A stretch of 64,000 nucleotides of DNA. Origin: CALFML01 sp044222245. Lineage in GTDB: Bacteria > Myxococcota_A > Polyangia > Palsa-1104 > JAEUJZ01. Of the stretch, positions 36,644 through 46,600 are shown piece by piece. Position numbers and translations under genes: made by a program. Numbering within the stretch: the first letter of the stretch is position 1; each line of letters starts with the position of its first letter. Location: the NCBI GenBank assembly GCA_044222245.1, contig JBGANQ010000041.1, positions 9,727-73,726 on the forward strand. Direction: 5' to 3'. The notes beneath the pieces are model-generated. The model saw only the letters and a program-made list of their open reading frames with translations. It was not told where the DNA came from and made no database searches.

Positions 36644-37237
36644 CTATTTTGACTTGTACCCACTTGGAAGCGCTCGCTCAAGACGACTTTGCAGGTTGAG
36701 CTCACTAGCAAGGATAGACTCCAACGCACTCCCTTCGCGATCCGCAGTCCAGGGAAATCCCATCGCTGTGGTGATGCAGATCGGCTGCTGTTCGGCTCCC
36801 GCGATCTCGACCTCAGCCCAGTAGCCTGGGTTTTCAGCTTCGGACTCGGGCTTCCCCTCAGCGGTGGACCGGATGGTCATGGAGAGGCGGTTGGGCTTTA
36901 CGATCTGCCCGGCACGATAACGGACCACGATGCCCCTGGGATCGTCGCGACTTATTTCGACTCGCCACTTGGGGCCCCTGAAGTATCTGTGCAGAACCCA
37001 GAGGCCCAGTCCGACTAGAGGCAGAATTTTGCCAAATATGAAAGATACCTGACTTTCTTCATTAGGTCCGCCGGCAGCGAATGGAGTATCACTGAAGATG
37101 AGGAACAAGCAGAGGCACAGCATCCCCGTGGCGAACAGCGACAGCAGAGACGAGACACTAAACGTCCAGAACCCTTGCGTATAACTGACGACGGTTTTTT
37201 GCGCGCTCTTATGAACCTTAAAGCTACTGCTGGGCAT
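36644..37237 (-). CDS. Hypothetical two-TM membrane protein
   Basis: The 197-residue protein starts at MPSSSFKVHKSAQ with GGAG about six bases upstream. Two hydrophobic segments (about 26-50 and 66-86) precede a soluble domain with WRVEISRDD and WAEVEIAGAEQQP. I do not recognise a family. Its coding DNA is less GC-biased than that of its neighbours, and it lies in the segment that split the hydroxylase gene. The 36464-36643 stretch beside it holds no supported gene. Confidence 0.6.
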   Translation of the reverse strand: MPSSSFKVHKSAQKTVVSYTQGFWTFSVSSLLSLFATGMLCLCLFLIFSDTPFAAGGPNEESQVSFIFGKILPLVGLGLWVLHRYFRGPKWRVEISRDDPRGIVVRYRAGQIVKPNRLSMTIRSTAEGKPESEAENPGYWAEVEIAGAEQQPICITTAMGFPWTADREGSALESILASELNLQSRLERALPSGYKSK

Positions 37238-37435
37238 CTTCGCTCCGCTATCACCTGACCGTGATTTTATCACGCCGCAATAAGTCCTGTGGCGACTGCA
37301 CAACGGGGCGCTGGCGTGATTGCGCGGTCGTAGGGAGAGCGGGCCGCGAGCGGGCGTGGGCCGGGCGGTGGCAGAGTGCGCAACCTGTCAAATTCTGTTA
37401 GCCCAGATCGCCCGCGACGTGGCATGGTGCGCTCG

Positions 37436-38296
37436 ATGTCGCCCGCCTCGCTCCTTGGCCGCCGCGCCCACCTCCGAATCCTCCGCCTGACCGCGCTCGG
37501 CGCCTGCCTCGCGCTCGACGATGACGCGATCGCCGACGAGGTCCTCCTGCTGCCCATCGCCGAGCTGCCGGCCGGCGCGAAGGTCGGCGACGAGCTCGCG
37601 GTGTTCGTGTACCTCGACTCCGAGCAGCGGCCGATCGCGACCACTCGCAGGCCGCGGCTCGTGCTCGGGGAGGTGGCCTTCCTCAAGGTCACCGCCGTCA
37701 CGCCGATCGGCGCGTTCGTGGACTGGGGCCTTGGCAAGGAGCTGCTCGTGCCGTTCGCCGAGCAGGCCAAGGAGCTGTTCGTCGGCGAGCGCCAGCCCAT
37801 CGGCCTCTACCTCGACAGCACTGGCCGGCTCGCCGGGACGATGTTTGTCGGCGCGCTCATCGAGCGCACGCCGCCCGATGACCTCGCGCTCGACGATTGG
37901 GTCCAGGGCGAGGCGTGGCGCAACGACCCCGACATCGGGCTGTTCGTGATCCTCGAGCGCTCGTATGTCGGTCTGATGCCGGCGTCCGAGCCGCACCGCC
38001 TCCAGCGCGGCGAGTCCGCGCGCTTCCGCATCGCGAACATCCTGCCCGACGGCAAGCTCGTGCTATCGCTCCGCCAGCACGCGCACCACGAGCTCGCCGC
38101 CGACGCCGAGCACGTCCTCGCCGTGCTCGGCCGCCCCGGGGCACCGCGCGTCGGCGATCGCTCCGACCCCGACAAGCTGCGCGCGCTGTTTGGCCTCAGC
38201 AAGAAGGCCTTCAAGCGCGCCGTCGGCCGACTACTGAAGGAGCGCGCGGTCGCGCTTGACGATCAGGGCTTCGTGGTCGTCACCAAGGGCGCTTGA
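37436..38296 (+). CDS. S1 RNA-binding domain protein, CvfB/YitL-like
   Basis: The 286-residue protein resembles CvfB: tandem S1-type OB folds (LPIAELPAGAKVGDELAVFVYLD in part, then FLKVTAVTPIGAFVDWGLGK and ELLVPF) and a C-terminal winged helix (LRALFGLSKKAFKRAVGRLL). CvfB proteins are cytoplasmic RNA-binding regulators. The start at MSPASLLGRR puts the usual N-terminal segment at residue 1. ATG at 37424 and GTG at 37376 are alternatives, and no ribosome site decides. Leucine is often CTC and alanine GCG/GCC, unlike the CTG-dominated genes around it, which suggests a different source. Confidence 0.8.
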   Translation: MSPASLLGRRAHLRILRLTALGACLALDDDAIADEVLLLPIAELPAGAKVGDELAVFVYLDSEQRPIATTRRPRLVLGEVAFLKVTAVTPIGAFVDWGLGKELLVPFAEQAKELFVGERQPIGLYLDSTGRLAGTMFVGALIERTPPDDLALDDWVQGEAWRNDPDIGLFVILERSYVGLMPASEPHRLQRGESARFRIANILPDGKLVLSLRQHAHHELAADAEHVLAVLGRPGAPRVGDRSDPDKLRALFGLSKKAFKRAVGRLLKERAVALDDQGFVVVTKGA

Positions 38297-38634
38297 GGGG
38301 GAAGGCCAGCCCCAGCTAGCCGCGACCGCGGCGACCGCCGGCGGAGCTTGTCTCTGATAAAGCGACCTTGGGCTCGCCAATTTGCGCGACCTGTGCAGTC
38401 GGGTCATGTAGTCCGGCCTCGCGGTCCGCTTTCCGCCCGGGCCCGCGCTGTCTTTCGCGGTGACACCTTTGGCGAGCAATCTCCAGCGCTTCGGGATGCT
38501 ACGGAGCGCGCGCCGGCCAAAGCGAGCCTGCCTGCTCACTGCCGGTAGAGGCAAACGCTCGAGTCTCCCACGCCCTATGTCCCCCGGTCATGGCAAAATG
38601 AACCATAGAACCACTCTTCGAGGCCTGAATCGCG

Positions 38635-39012
38635 ATGTCTGAATGGCTCGCCCGCCACCTTGCCGGGCTGACCTCGTGTGCCCTCGGGGTAGCGGCGCTA
38701 GGCACTTCTTTGATCTTGCTTCTCTCGGGGCAGCGCGCTTCCTCCCTGCCTCTCCCAGACCATATGACGCTCGCCTCGTGGAGCGAGGCCGTGACGCAAG
38801 GCCTGCAACAAGTGGGACCCGCTCCCATTGTCCTGTTTCTGCTCAGCTTGATCGCCGCCGTCATCGCCCGCGCCCGCGGCGAAGGGTCGCGGTGGCTGTG
38901 GGCGGTTGGAATCGCCAGCGGGGCCTGCGCCCTGGTGGTCCCGGTGGTCTTGGCCGCCCTCGCCCTGCTCTTTATCGTCGCCGTCATCGTGGCGGTAATC
39001 ACCGGGGGCTGA
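38635..39012 (+). CDS. Hypothetical small membrane protein
   Basis: The 125-residue product has three likely membrane segments (about 10-30, 63-79 and 88-120). I recognise no family. The gene begins 338 bases after the S1 protein, and the 38297-38634 gap shows no supported gene. A longer frame for the downstream lipoprotein overlaps it but lacks protein-like character there, so this frame is preferred. Confidence 0.5.
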   Translation: MSEWLARHLAGLTSCALGVAALGTSLILLLSGQRASSLPLPDHMTLASWSEAVTQGLQQVGPAPIVLFLLSLIAAVIARARGEGSRWLWAVGIASGACALVVPVVLAALALLFIVAVIVAVITGG

Positions 39013-39167
39013 TGTTGCAGCGCGTGGAGGATGCTACGGTGCTCCTGCCGGTGTCAGCCAAGACGCAGTTGATGCCCCCGCGGCTGCTGAGGGAGCGCTG
39101 CGCGCTGGAGGTTGTCGCCGGTGTGGGTGCACCTCACGCCGCTGCAGCGCGGGCGGATGAGCGCCGC

Positions 39168-42100
39168 ATGACTACGATGCGGACTCGGCCCCGGTGCGCA
39201 GTCTTGCTGGTCTGCCTGGCCCTGGGCTTTGGACTTGCGCTGGTCGGCGGGTGCCATGGCGGCGTTGTTTCAGCCAATGGACCCCTGACCTGCAGCGGAC
39301 CGCAGCTTGCGCCGTGCGCGCGGGCGCTGCAAGCGGCCGGGGAGGCGGCTGATGCCACCGCGCTGCGCGAGCGGGCGGCCAAGTATGCCGCGCTCGCCCG
39401 CGAGCACGACCAGGGCGATCCGTGGGCGCAGCTGTTTGCCGCCCTGCAGCGCCAGCGCAGCACCCTGCCGAGCGATGGGCCAGCGACCGTGATCGTCGCC
39501 GAGCTGGCCGTCGCGCCCCAGGTCTTGGCGGCGGCGGCTCGGGCCAGGGTGGCGGTCGTGGTCCAGGACCTCAAGGAGCCGGCATCCCTCCCGGCCGCCG
39601 AGCTTCTGACCTGGCTGGCCGCGGCCGCGCGCTTCGATCATGTGCTGTGGGTGCGCGGGCAGGCAGCGTGGCAGCTTTTCCCCCTGGACCCGCTGCAGCC
39701 TTTCATGGCGGGCCTTGCCCCGGTGGTGCGCGATGACGCCGCGCTCACCCATCTGACAGAGACGGTGGCGCTGGCGCAGACGCTGCGCGCGGCATTTTCT
39801 GCCGCCAGCGGCTTTCATTACGTCGAAGCCGCGGCCCTGGCCGATCGCCTCGTCGCGCAGGCGGGCCGCGAGGCGACACCCGATGAGCCGGTGCTGCGGG
39901 CCCGCTACGGGCTGCAGCTGCTCAGGGCGGCCGGGATTGTCCTATCGCGAGCGGGCGCGGGCGACTCCACCCCGGACCTTACTTTTTCCGCTTCCCCGGC
40001 CGACACCCCCTACGGGGATCTGCTCCGGGTGCGCCTGGCCACCAGCAAGGCCCGCACGGACGAGTGGACGGCGCGCCGCACCAACATCTTGCGCGGGATT
40101 GCCGCCGACCGTCGCGACGACTTCGCCGATCTCATGGCGCCGGCACCGGCCTGCCGCAGCCAGCGCCTGCTGCCCATGGAGTCGGTGCGCGACCTGGCGT
40201 TCAGCCAGCGCCTGGCAGACACCCTGGCCCCAGAGGGGGCGACTCCGGCGGCGGGCCAGCTCCCGCTGAGACAGTGGCAGCAGCGCTATGACACCCTGGT
40301 CGAGCTGGTGTCCGCCACCGGCAGCGCCTGGTCCTACCTGCCCGCCCTGCTGCGTCAGCGCGGTCCCGCTCCGATTTCGCCTTCTCCCCCAGGCCGCACC
40401 CAGGCTCGCGTGACCGAGCTGGCGCTGGCTCACCTGCACGCCAGTCAGGAGCTCCAGCAGGCGGCCCCCGCTCGGTATCAGGTCCTGTCCCAGTTCGAGC
40501 TCCTGCTGTGCGCCGGCCTGCGCGCCGATCCGCCGCTGTTTCGCGAGATGCTCTTTCTCAGCGACGCGAGCGTCAAGTCCCGTCTGGCACCTCCGGCGAG
40601 CCCGGCGGCGGTCCTGGAAGGCGTGCTGTGGGCGGCCCTGGCCGGCCTCGGCTACCCCGATGCGGCGCGGGCGAGCTATTTCAACGGCCTCCACGCGGTG
40701 CTGAGCAGCCGGCTGGGCGGCGATCTGCAGAGCCAGACCGGGTGGGCGGTGGCGGGCCTGTACGCGCTTGATGAGCTGTACCGACGGCTGACTGGAGCGC
40801 CATCCCAGCTGGCGACAGACACCCACCACCTGGTGCGCGCGCTCGCCGACCCGGGGGTGGCGTATCCGGAGCTCGCCGGGCTCGTGCAGGCCGCGGCGCT
40901 ATATCTGGGGCTGGTCCTTGACAACGCCTTGGACGCCGCGCTGGTCGGCAATCCCGCCGGATTCCCCAGCCAGCGGCTTGAAGCCTATCAGCTGCTGCAG
41001 CGCGCCCTGCAGACCCTTGGCACAAGTGATGCGGCGGCGGCCGCGAGCAGCGAGGCCCGCGACCTGGCCGCAGTCGCCGATGGCCTCTTTACTGTCCTTG
41101 CCGCCGCTGTGCACAGTAAGCCCGGCTGGGAGCCCCAGTGCAAAGACGAGGCGGCGGCGCAGTCGCCACAGCTGCGCACCGCGCTCGACAAGCTGCGGGC
41201 GCTGCGGCTGCAGCTTATTGGGCCGGCGATTTCTCCGACCACCGCGACCAGCGGACAGCTGCGCACCCGGCTGCTGCTGCAGATCTTGTCGGATCTTCTG
41301 GACTACGGGGCGCGCGATGGTCAGCCGATTCGCTTCGCGACTGCCAGCGATGCCGCGGAGAGGAACGTGCGCGACGGGCTGCGCACCTGGCCGCTCGGCA
41401 CCGGCGCGGCGCTGCTGGGTCAGAGCTACCGCCTGCTGCGCGACTATCTGGCGCAGGCCGCGGAGCTGCGCAAGGTGCCGCTCAGCCCGGCCCAGACGCA
41501 GGCGCTGCTGGCGCAGCTCCAGGAGCTCGTCCGGGCGGCGGCGCGGGCCGGCACGGGCTCACAGCTGGTCGCCGCGCTGTCGCAGCTGGACTTCAGCAAG
41601 CTGCGCAGCGACAACCTGGCGCAGGCCGCCGCCGGGCTGGCGCAGGGCCTGTACTTGCACGAGCAGCCGCAGCAGGCCGGCATCCTGCTCCTGACCGCCG
41701 CCCTCCTCGACAGCGGGGACGCTGCGGCGACGCGGGCAGTGCTCGCCGCAGCAGAGCGGCAGGATCGTCCCCTGGTCGCCATGGTGCGGTTCCTCCTGGA
41801 CAGCCAGTCTCACCTTCAGGGCCGCGCGCCCGCTCCCTCTGCCTACGCCGCGGCCCTGCGCAGCGATGCCGAGTCGGTCTGCCAGGAGAGCGGAACCGCG
41901 CAGGTGTTGACGCTGCTGCAGGCGGCCAGCGACTTCAGTCACGGCAAGCGCGGGCGCGCCCGCAGCAGCCTGCGCGCCTGGCTGCAGGACGCCGAAGAGC
42001 ACGGACTCAGCGTGCCGCGCGTCACCTACCAGTTTGAGGAGAAGGTTGGCACCCTGACCTTCCAGCTGGGCTACTCGCTGTCTTATGGGCTGGGCGTGCT

Positions 42101-43028
42101 CAACGCCGGCAAGGACTTCAAGCTCGGCCTGGGTGCCAGCACAACCCCGCACTCGGAGAGCAAGCTCACGACCAGCTTCGCCAGCCACGACAACGACAAG
42201 GCCAACCAAGAGGCAACCCGGTATTACGTTTATGGCGCGGCGCTGCTCGCCGTCTATGAGCTGCTTGACGGTCACACTGCGGCGGCCGAGCAAGCTGCGG
42301 CGCGGGCGCTTATTGGCAGCGAGGGGCGCACCCGGCTCGGCCGGCGTCCGCTGCCAGCGGGGAACGTGAACCTGGCACATGATTCCCGCGCCGTGTTCGC
42401 GGTGGCGGCGCAGCTGTTGGCTGAGGCCGGACGGCCGATTCTGGCCGGTCGCCTGTGGGCCAAGGTCTACGGCGGTTTTTTCGATCACGATGATGAGGCG
42501 ACCGTGCTGTCGATCCTCAGCCCGCTGCCCACCGGACTGGCTGGCGTGGCCGCTGTGCCGCCGCTGCTGCCGCGCGTGCAGGCGTCGCTGCGTCAGCTTG
42601 CCCGCGACCTGCCTTGCCGCCGCCGCGGGCAGCCCCCCTTGGCGGCCAAGGTGGTCACCTGCGCTGAGTACCCGCTCGCGCTGGCGCTCTCTCTGGGCGG
42701 CGATGGCGAGCCGCTGCCGGGCTTTCCCACCAGGCCCCAGACCGCGTGTGAAAACTGGCAGGCCCTGGACCGCTTCATGCGGGTGCAGCGCGAGCGGCAA
42801 GCTCCGCGGCCGGCAAGGGCCGCCGCTATCACGGCCGCGGTGTCGGCGCTGCTCGCGGCGCGGGATGAAGTCGGGGCGGCTCTTCTGCTGTTGCCCCTGC
42901 CGAGCTGTGACGCAGAGCTGCTTACCGCTGCGCAGCGCGTCGCTGCCACCGGAGTGCCACCTCCGCTGCAGCAGCAGCTGCTCAGCGAAGTGACAAGCTG
43001 CACACCACGCTCTACGCCTGCGCAGTAA
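39168..43028 (+). CDS. Large lipoprotein of unknown function
   Basis: The 1286-residue protein starts at MTTMRTRPRCAV, giving a hydrophobic signal and lipobox (LALVGGC, Cys about residue 28). The rest is mostly helical and alanine/leucine-rich, with intermittent TPR-like pairs (for example ALADRLVAQAG and AAEQAAARALIG) but no motif I can assign. A stretch near residues 940-1030 is more beta-like (TYQFEEKVGTLTFQLGYSLS). It fills over half of the segment interrupting the hydroxylase gene. The frame remains open upstream to 38643, but that part overlaps the small membrane protein gene and is Arg/Pro-rich noise. Confidence 0.68.
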   Translation: MTTMRTRPRCAVLLVCLALGFGLALVGGCHGGVVSANGPLTCSGPQLAPCARALQAAGEAADATALRERAAKYAALAREHDQGDPWAQLFAALQRQRSTLPSDGPATVIVAELAVAPQVLAAAARARVAVVVQDLKEPASLPAAELLTWLAAAARFDHVLWVRGQAAWQLFPLDPLQPFMAGLAPVVRDDAALTHLTETVALAQTLRAAFSAASGFHYVEAAALADRLVAQAGREATPDEPVLRARYGLQLLRAAGIVLSRAGAGDSTPDLTFSASPADTPYGDLLRVRLATSKARTDEWTARRTNILRGIAADRRDDFADLMAPAPACRSQRLLPMESVRDLAFSQRLADTLAPEGATPAAGQLPLRQWQQRYDTLVELVSATGSAWSYLPALLRQRGPAPISPSPPGRTQARVTELALAHLHASQELQQAAPARYQVLSQFELLLCAGLRADPPLFREMLFLSDASVKSRLAPPASPAAVLEGVLWAALAGLGYPDAARASYFNGLHAVLSSRLGGDLQSQTGWAVAGLYALDELYRRLTGAPSQLATDTHHLVRALADPGVAYPELAGLVQAAALYLGLVLDNALDAALVGNPAGFPSQRLEAYQLLQRALQTLGTSDAAAAASSEARDLAAVADGLFTVLAAAVHSKPGWEPQCKDEAAAQSPQLRTALDKLRALRLQLIGPAISPTTATSGQLRTRLLLQILSDLLDYGARDGQPIRFATASDAAERNVRDGLRTWPLGTGAALLGQSYRLLRDYLAQAAELRKVPLSPAQTQALLAQLQELVRAAARAGTGSQLVAALSQLDFSKLRSDNLAQAAAGLAQGLYLHEQPQQAGILLLTAALLDSGDAAATRAVLAAAERQDRPLVAMVRFLLDSQSHLQGRAPAPSAYAAALRSDAESVCQESGTAQVLTLLQAASDFSHGKRGRARSSLRAWLQDAEEHGLSVPRVTYQFEEKVGTLTFQLGYSLSYGLGVLNAGKDFKLGLGASTTPHSESKLTTSFASHDNDKANQEATRYYVYGAALLAVYELLDGHTAAAEQAAARALIGSEGRTRLGRRPLPAGNVNLAHDSRAVFAVAAQLLAEAGRPILAGRLWAKVYGGFFDHDDEATVLSILSPLPTGLAGVAAVPPLLPRVQASLRQLARDLPCRRRGQPPLAAKVVTCAEYPLALALSLGGDGEPLPGFPTRPQTACENWQALDRFMRVQRERQAPRPARAAAITAAVSALLAARDEVGAALLLLPLPSCDAELLTAAQRVAATGVPPPLQQQLLSEVTSCTPRSTPAQ

Positions 43029-43057
43029 CGCCCAGGGTGGACAGAGCGCGCAAACCC

Positions 43058-43213
43058 AGAGACTGCGTGGTCGACGTCGCTGTGGAAGAATTCTTGGACC
43101 GAGTCAGCCGCGATGCGCTGATGGGAAAGCTGGCCAGTCGGATCGTGCGCAAGCGGATGCAGGGACTGGCCCGCCGCTACCTGGAGGCCGGCATCATGGC
43201 CGATGATAGATGA
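43058..43213 (+). pseudogene. Group II intron reverse transcriptase fragment
   Basis: Fifty-one codons and a stop match the start of the palm of group II intron-encoded (LtrA-type) reverse transcriptases: VVDVAVEEFLDRVSRDALMG followed by RRYLEAGIMADD. The family form is close to VDVDLEKFFDRVNHD...LMGRLA...IRRYLEAGVM. The YADD catalytic motif, maturase domain and RNA domains V and VI are missing. The piece sits directly against the resumption of the hydroxylase gene, so it marks one border of the nested segment. Confidence 0.75.
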
Positions 43214-43236
43214 TAACTGTTGTATTTGACTTTAAG

Positions 43237-43686
43237 GGACCCCTGTATCTGGTCCCCGGCTCGCAAAAGGACGGCATCCAGGATCACTCCGAGCTCACTG
43301 GCCGGCCGGAAGGATATGAGCAGTCACCCGAGTGGATCTCGAACCTGACGGCGAAGCTCAAGTATGTGGTCGAGCGCGACCGCGTCGCCGAGCTGGTAAA
43401 GAGTCACGGCCTCACCGCCGCCAAGGGGCCGGCGGGCTCGGTGCTGGTATTTCACAGCAACATCGTCCACGCCTCTCCTCCCAACATTACGCCGCTGGAG
43501 CGCTCTACTCTGCTCTTTTCCTACAATCACATCAGCAACGCCCCCCCCGAGTCGCTGCGCCGGCGGCCCGACTTCTTGTCGAGCGCCGATACCCATCCGA
43601 TCCAGGAGGTAGATGAGGAGCTCGGCCACCTCCTGAGCTGCGCCGTGGCACGCCCGCTTGGCCGGGGGAACCATGAGCACCACTAG
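43237..43686 (+). pseudogene. Phytanoyl-CoA dioxygenase-type hydroxylase, C-terminal piece
   Basis: The piece starts at GPLYLVPGSQKDG and contains the distal iron-ligand His in HSNIVHASPPN and the 2-oxoglutarate-binding Arg in LERSTLLFSYNHIS. An ATG at 43210 could begin translation just upstream, adding MITVVFDFK. The stop overlaps the megasynthase start by 14 bases, so the intact gene was translationally coupled to the megasynthase. The N-terminal piece with the HxD ligands is at 36019-36463. Confidence 0.85.
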
Positions 43687-46600
43687 CCTGCCCCCCGCCG
43701 CGTGGAACGAGACTGCGGCCGACTTCCCCCACGACCGCTGCGTCCACGAGCTGTTCGCGGACCAGGTCCGCCGCACCCCGGACGCGGTGGCGGTGGTCTA
43801 TGGCGATGCGGCCCTGACCTATGCCGAGCTCGATCGCCGGGCCAACCAGCTGGCGCACCGGCTGCGCGCCAGCGGCGTCGGGCCCGATACGCTGGTCAGC
43901 CTGTGCGTGGAGCGCTCGCTGCACTTGGCGGTGGGCGTGCTGGGAATCTTGAAGGCGGGCGGCGCCTACGTACCCCTGGACCCGGCCTACCCGGCAGAGC
44001 GCCTGGCGCAGCTGCATGGGGACTCGCAGGCGGCGGTGCTGCTGACGCAGCGGGCGCTCCTGGGTCGCCTGCCGCAGCCGGCGGGCGCGCTCTTGCTGCT
44101 GGACGAGCCGACAGCCGACCCGTGGCCGCAGGATGCGCCGGCAGTGGCGATGAGCGCCGACTCTCTGGGCTACGTCATCTACACCTCCGGATCGACCGGT
44201 CGTCCCAAAGGGATCTGTCTGCCCCACCGCGCGCTGGTGAACCTGATCGTCTGGCACGAGCGCACGCTCCTGTGCGGCGTCAACACCCTGCAGTACGCCT
44301 CGCTGAGCTTTGACGCCAGCTTCCACGAGATGTTCGCTGCCTGGTGCTCGGGCGGGACGCTGTTCCTGCTCAGCGAAGAGGTCCGCCACGATCTCGGGGC
44401 GCTGGCGCGCTTCATCCACGCCCACCAGATCGAAAAGGTCATCCTCCCGGTCATCGTCCTGTCGCAGCTCGCCGAGCAGGTGCGCGGTCAGGAGCAGCTG
44501 CTCGGCAGCCTCAAGGAGCTCACCACCACCGGCGAGCAGCTGCAGATTACCGGGCCGATCATCCAGCTCTTCCGCCGGCTTCCCGGCTGCGCGTTTCACA
44601 ACCACTACGGACCTTCCGAGAGCCATGTGGTGACCGCCTACACCCTGCCCGCCGATCCCGACGCCTGGGTGACCCACCCGCCGATCGGGCGGCCGATTGC
44701 CAACACCCGCATCTATCTGCTGGACGAGCAGCGCCGCCCAGTGCCGGTAGGCGCCACGGGCGAGCTGTATATAGGAGGCGTGTGCCTGGCGCGCTGCTAC
44801 CTCGGTCAGCCCGAGCTCACCGCCAGCCGCTTTGTCGCCACCGGCGAGCTGCCCGCTGGCGAGACCCGGCTTTACCGCACCGGCGATCTGGCGCGCTACC
44901 GGCCCGATGGCTGCCTGGAGTATCTAGGCCGCATCGATCACCAGGTCAAGATCCGCGGCTTCCGCATCGAGCTGGGTGAAGTCGAGACGGTGCTCAGCCA
45001 GCACCCGGGGGTGCGCGAGGTTGCGGTGCTGGCGCGCGAGGATGCGCCGGGGGAAAAGCGCCTGGTGGCCTATGTCGTGCCGGACTTCGCCGCCGCCACC
45101 TCGGGAGCCGCGCCGCTGCACGGCGAGCCGCTGCACGGCGAGCCGGTGCGCGCCCTGGGCGCTGACCTCCGCGCCCGGCTGCGCGAGAAGCTGCCCGACT
45201 ACATGATCCCCTCCGCGCTCGTCATGCTGGCGGCGCTGCCGCTGACCCCCAACGGCAAGCTGGATCGCCGCGCGCTGCCGCCGCCCGGCCCCGCCCGCCC
45301 CGAGCTGGCCACCGCCTATCGCGCGCCGCGCACCGCGCTGGAGCGGGAGGTGACGGCGCTGTGGGAGCAGCTCCTGCACCTGGACGGCATCGGGGTCGAG
45401 GACAGCTTCTTCGATCTGGGCGGCAGCTCGATCCACGCGGCGCAGTTCCTGGCCCGGGTGCGCAGCGCCTACGGCATTGAGCTGACCTTTGCGCGCTTCT
45501 TCGCCCAGCCGACGGTGGCGGCGCTCGCCGCGGCGCTGCAAGAGCAGCGGCCGGAAGGGCCCGCCGCGGCGACGATACCCATGGTGCCGCGCGAGGGCGG
45601 GCTGGCGCTCTCGCTGGCTCAGGAGCGGCTATATTATCTGTACCAGCTCGCTCCCGAAAGCCGCGCCTATAACTGTGCTTCCTGCTTTCACCTGCGCGGC
45701 ACGCTGGATGAGCAGGGGCTGGAGCGCAGCCTGCAAGCGCTGGTGGCGCGGCATGAGATCCTGCGCACCCGCTTCAGCCAGCGCGACGGACGGCCGCTGC
45801 AGCTTATCGATTCACCGCCGCCGCCGCCGCCGCCGTCGCGCACCCTGGCGGTGGTGGATCTGCAGGCGCTGCCCGAAGCCGAGCGCCCGCTGGCCGCCCG
45901 CCGGCAGCTGGAAAAGGAGACGCAGCACCTGTTCAACCTGGAGCAGGGGCCGCTGTTCCGGGCCACGCTGTGGCGCCTCGGACCGGGCGAGCACTTCCTG
46001 CTGCTCAACTTCCACCACATCATCATCGATGGCTGGTCGATCGAGGTCGCGCTGCGCGAGCTGGCGCTGTATTACAAAGCCTGGGTCACGCACACGCCGC
46101 CGGCGCTCGCCCCGCTTCCCATCCAGTATGCCGACTACGCGGCGTGGCAGCTGCAGCAGGCCGACAGCGCCGCCCAGCGCGAGCTTGTCGGCTGGTGGAA
46201 GCAGAAGCTGCAGGGCGCGGCGCCGCTCCTCCAGCTGCCCACCGATCATCGGCGCCCCGCAGTGCAAAGCTTCCGCGGCGCCACGGTGGCATTTGCCATC
46301 GACGCCCCGCTGACCGCGGCGCTGCGCGAGCTGGCGGCGCGCAGCGGCATGACCCTGTCCATGGTGCTGCTGGCCGCGTACGCGGCGCTCTTGCATCGCT
46401 ACACCCGCAGCGAAGACCTGCTCATCGGCATCCCCAGTGCCAGCCGCCATCGCGTCGAGCTGGAAGGAGTGCTGGGATTTTTCATCAACACCCTGCCGCT
46501 GCGCATCGATCTGTCGGGCGGGCCTTCTTTTGCCGAGCTGCTCGGTCGGGTGCGCGCCACCGCGATCGAGGCCTACGAGCGCGACGCAGCCCCGTTTGAG

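Larger units (their letters stand above)
36461..43239. mobile_element. About 6.8-kb segment interrupting the hydroxylase gene
   Basis: Hydroxylase sequence stops at EFNG and resumes at GPLY, and joining the two gives the normal EFNGPLYLVPGS of the family. The borders share GGAC (36460-36463 and 43237-43240) within an imperfect 13-base match (10 of 13). The segment contains four genes of mixed character and, at its right edge, a group II intron reverse transcriptase fragment. There is no complete transposase or intron, so the process that brought it is unclear. It lies wholly inside the 44-kb island. The exact ends are uncertain by several bases. Confidence 0.65.

Noticed and set aside
38643..39167. 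N-terminal extension of the large lipoprotein
   Set aside because: The extension is Arg/Pro-rich, would bury the signal peptide and lipobox internally, and overlaps a more protein-like small membrane gene.
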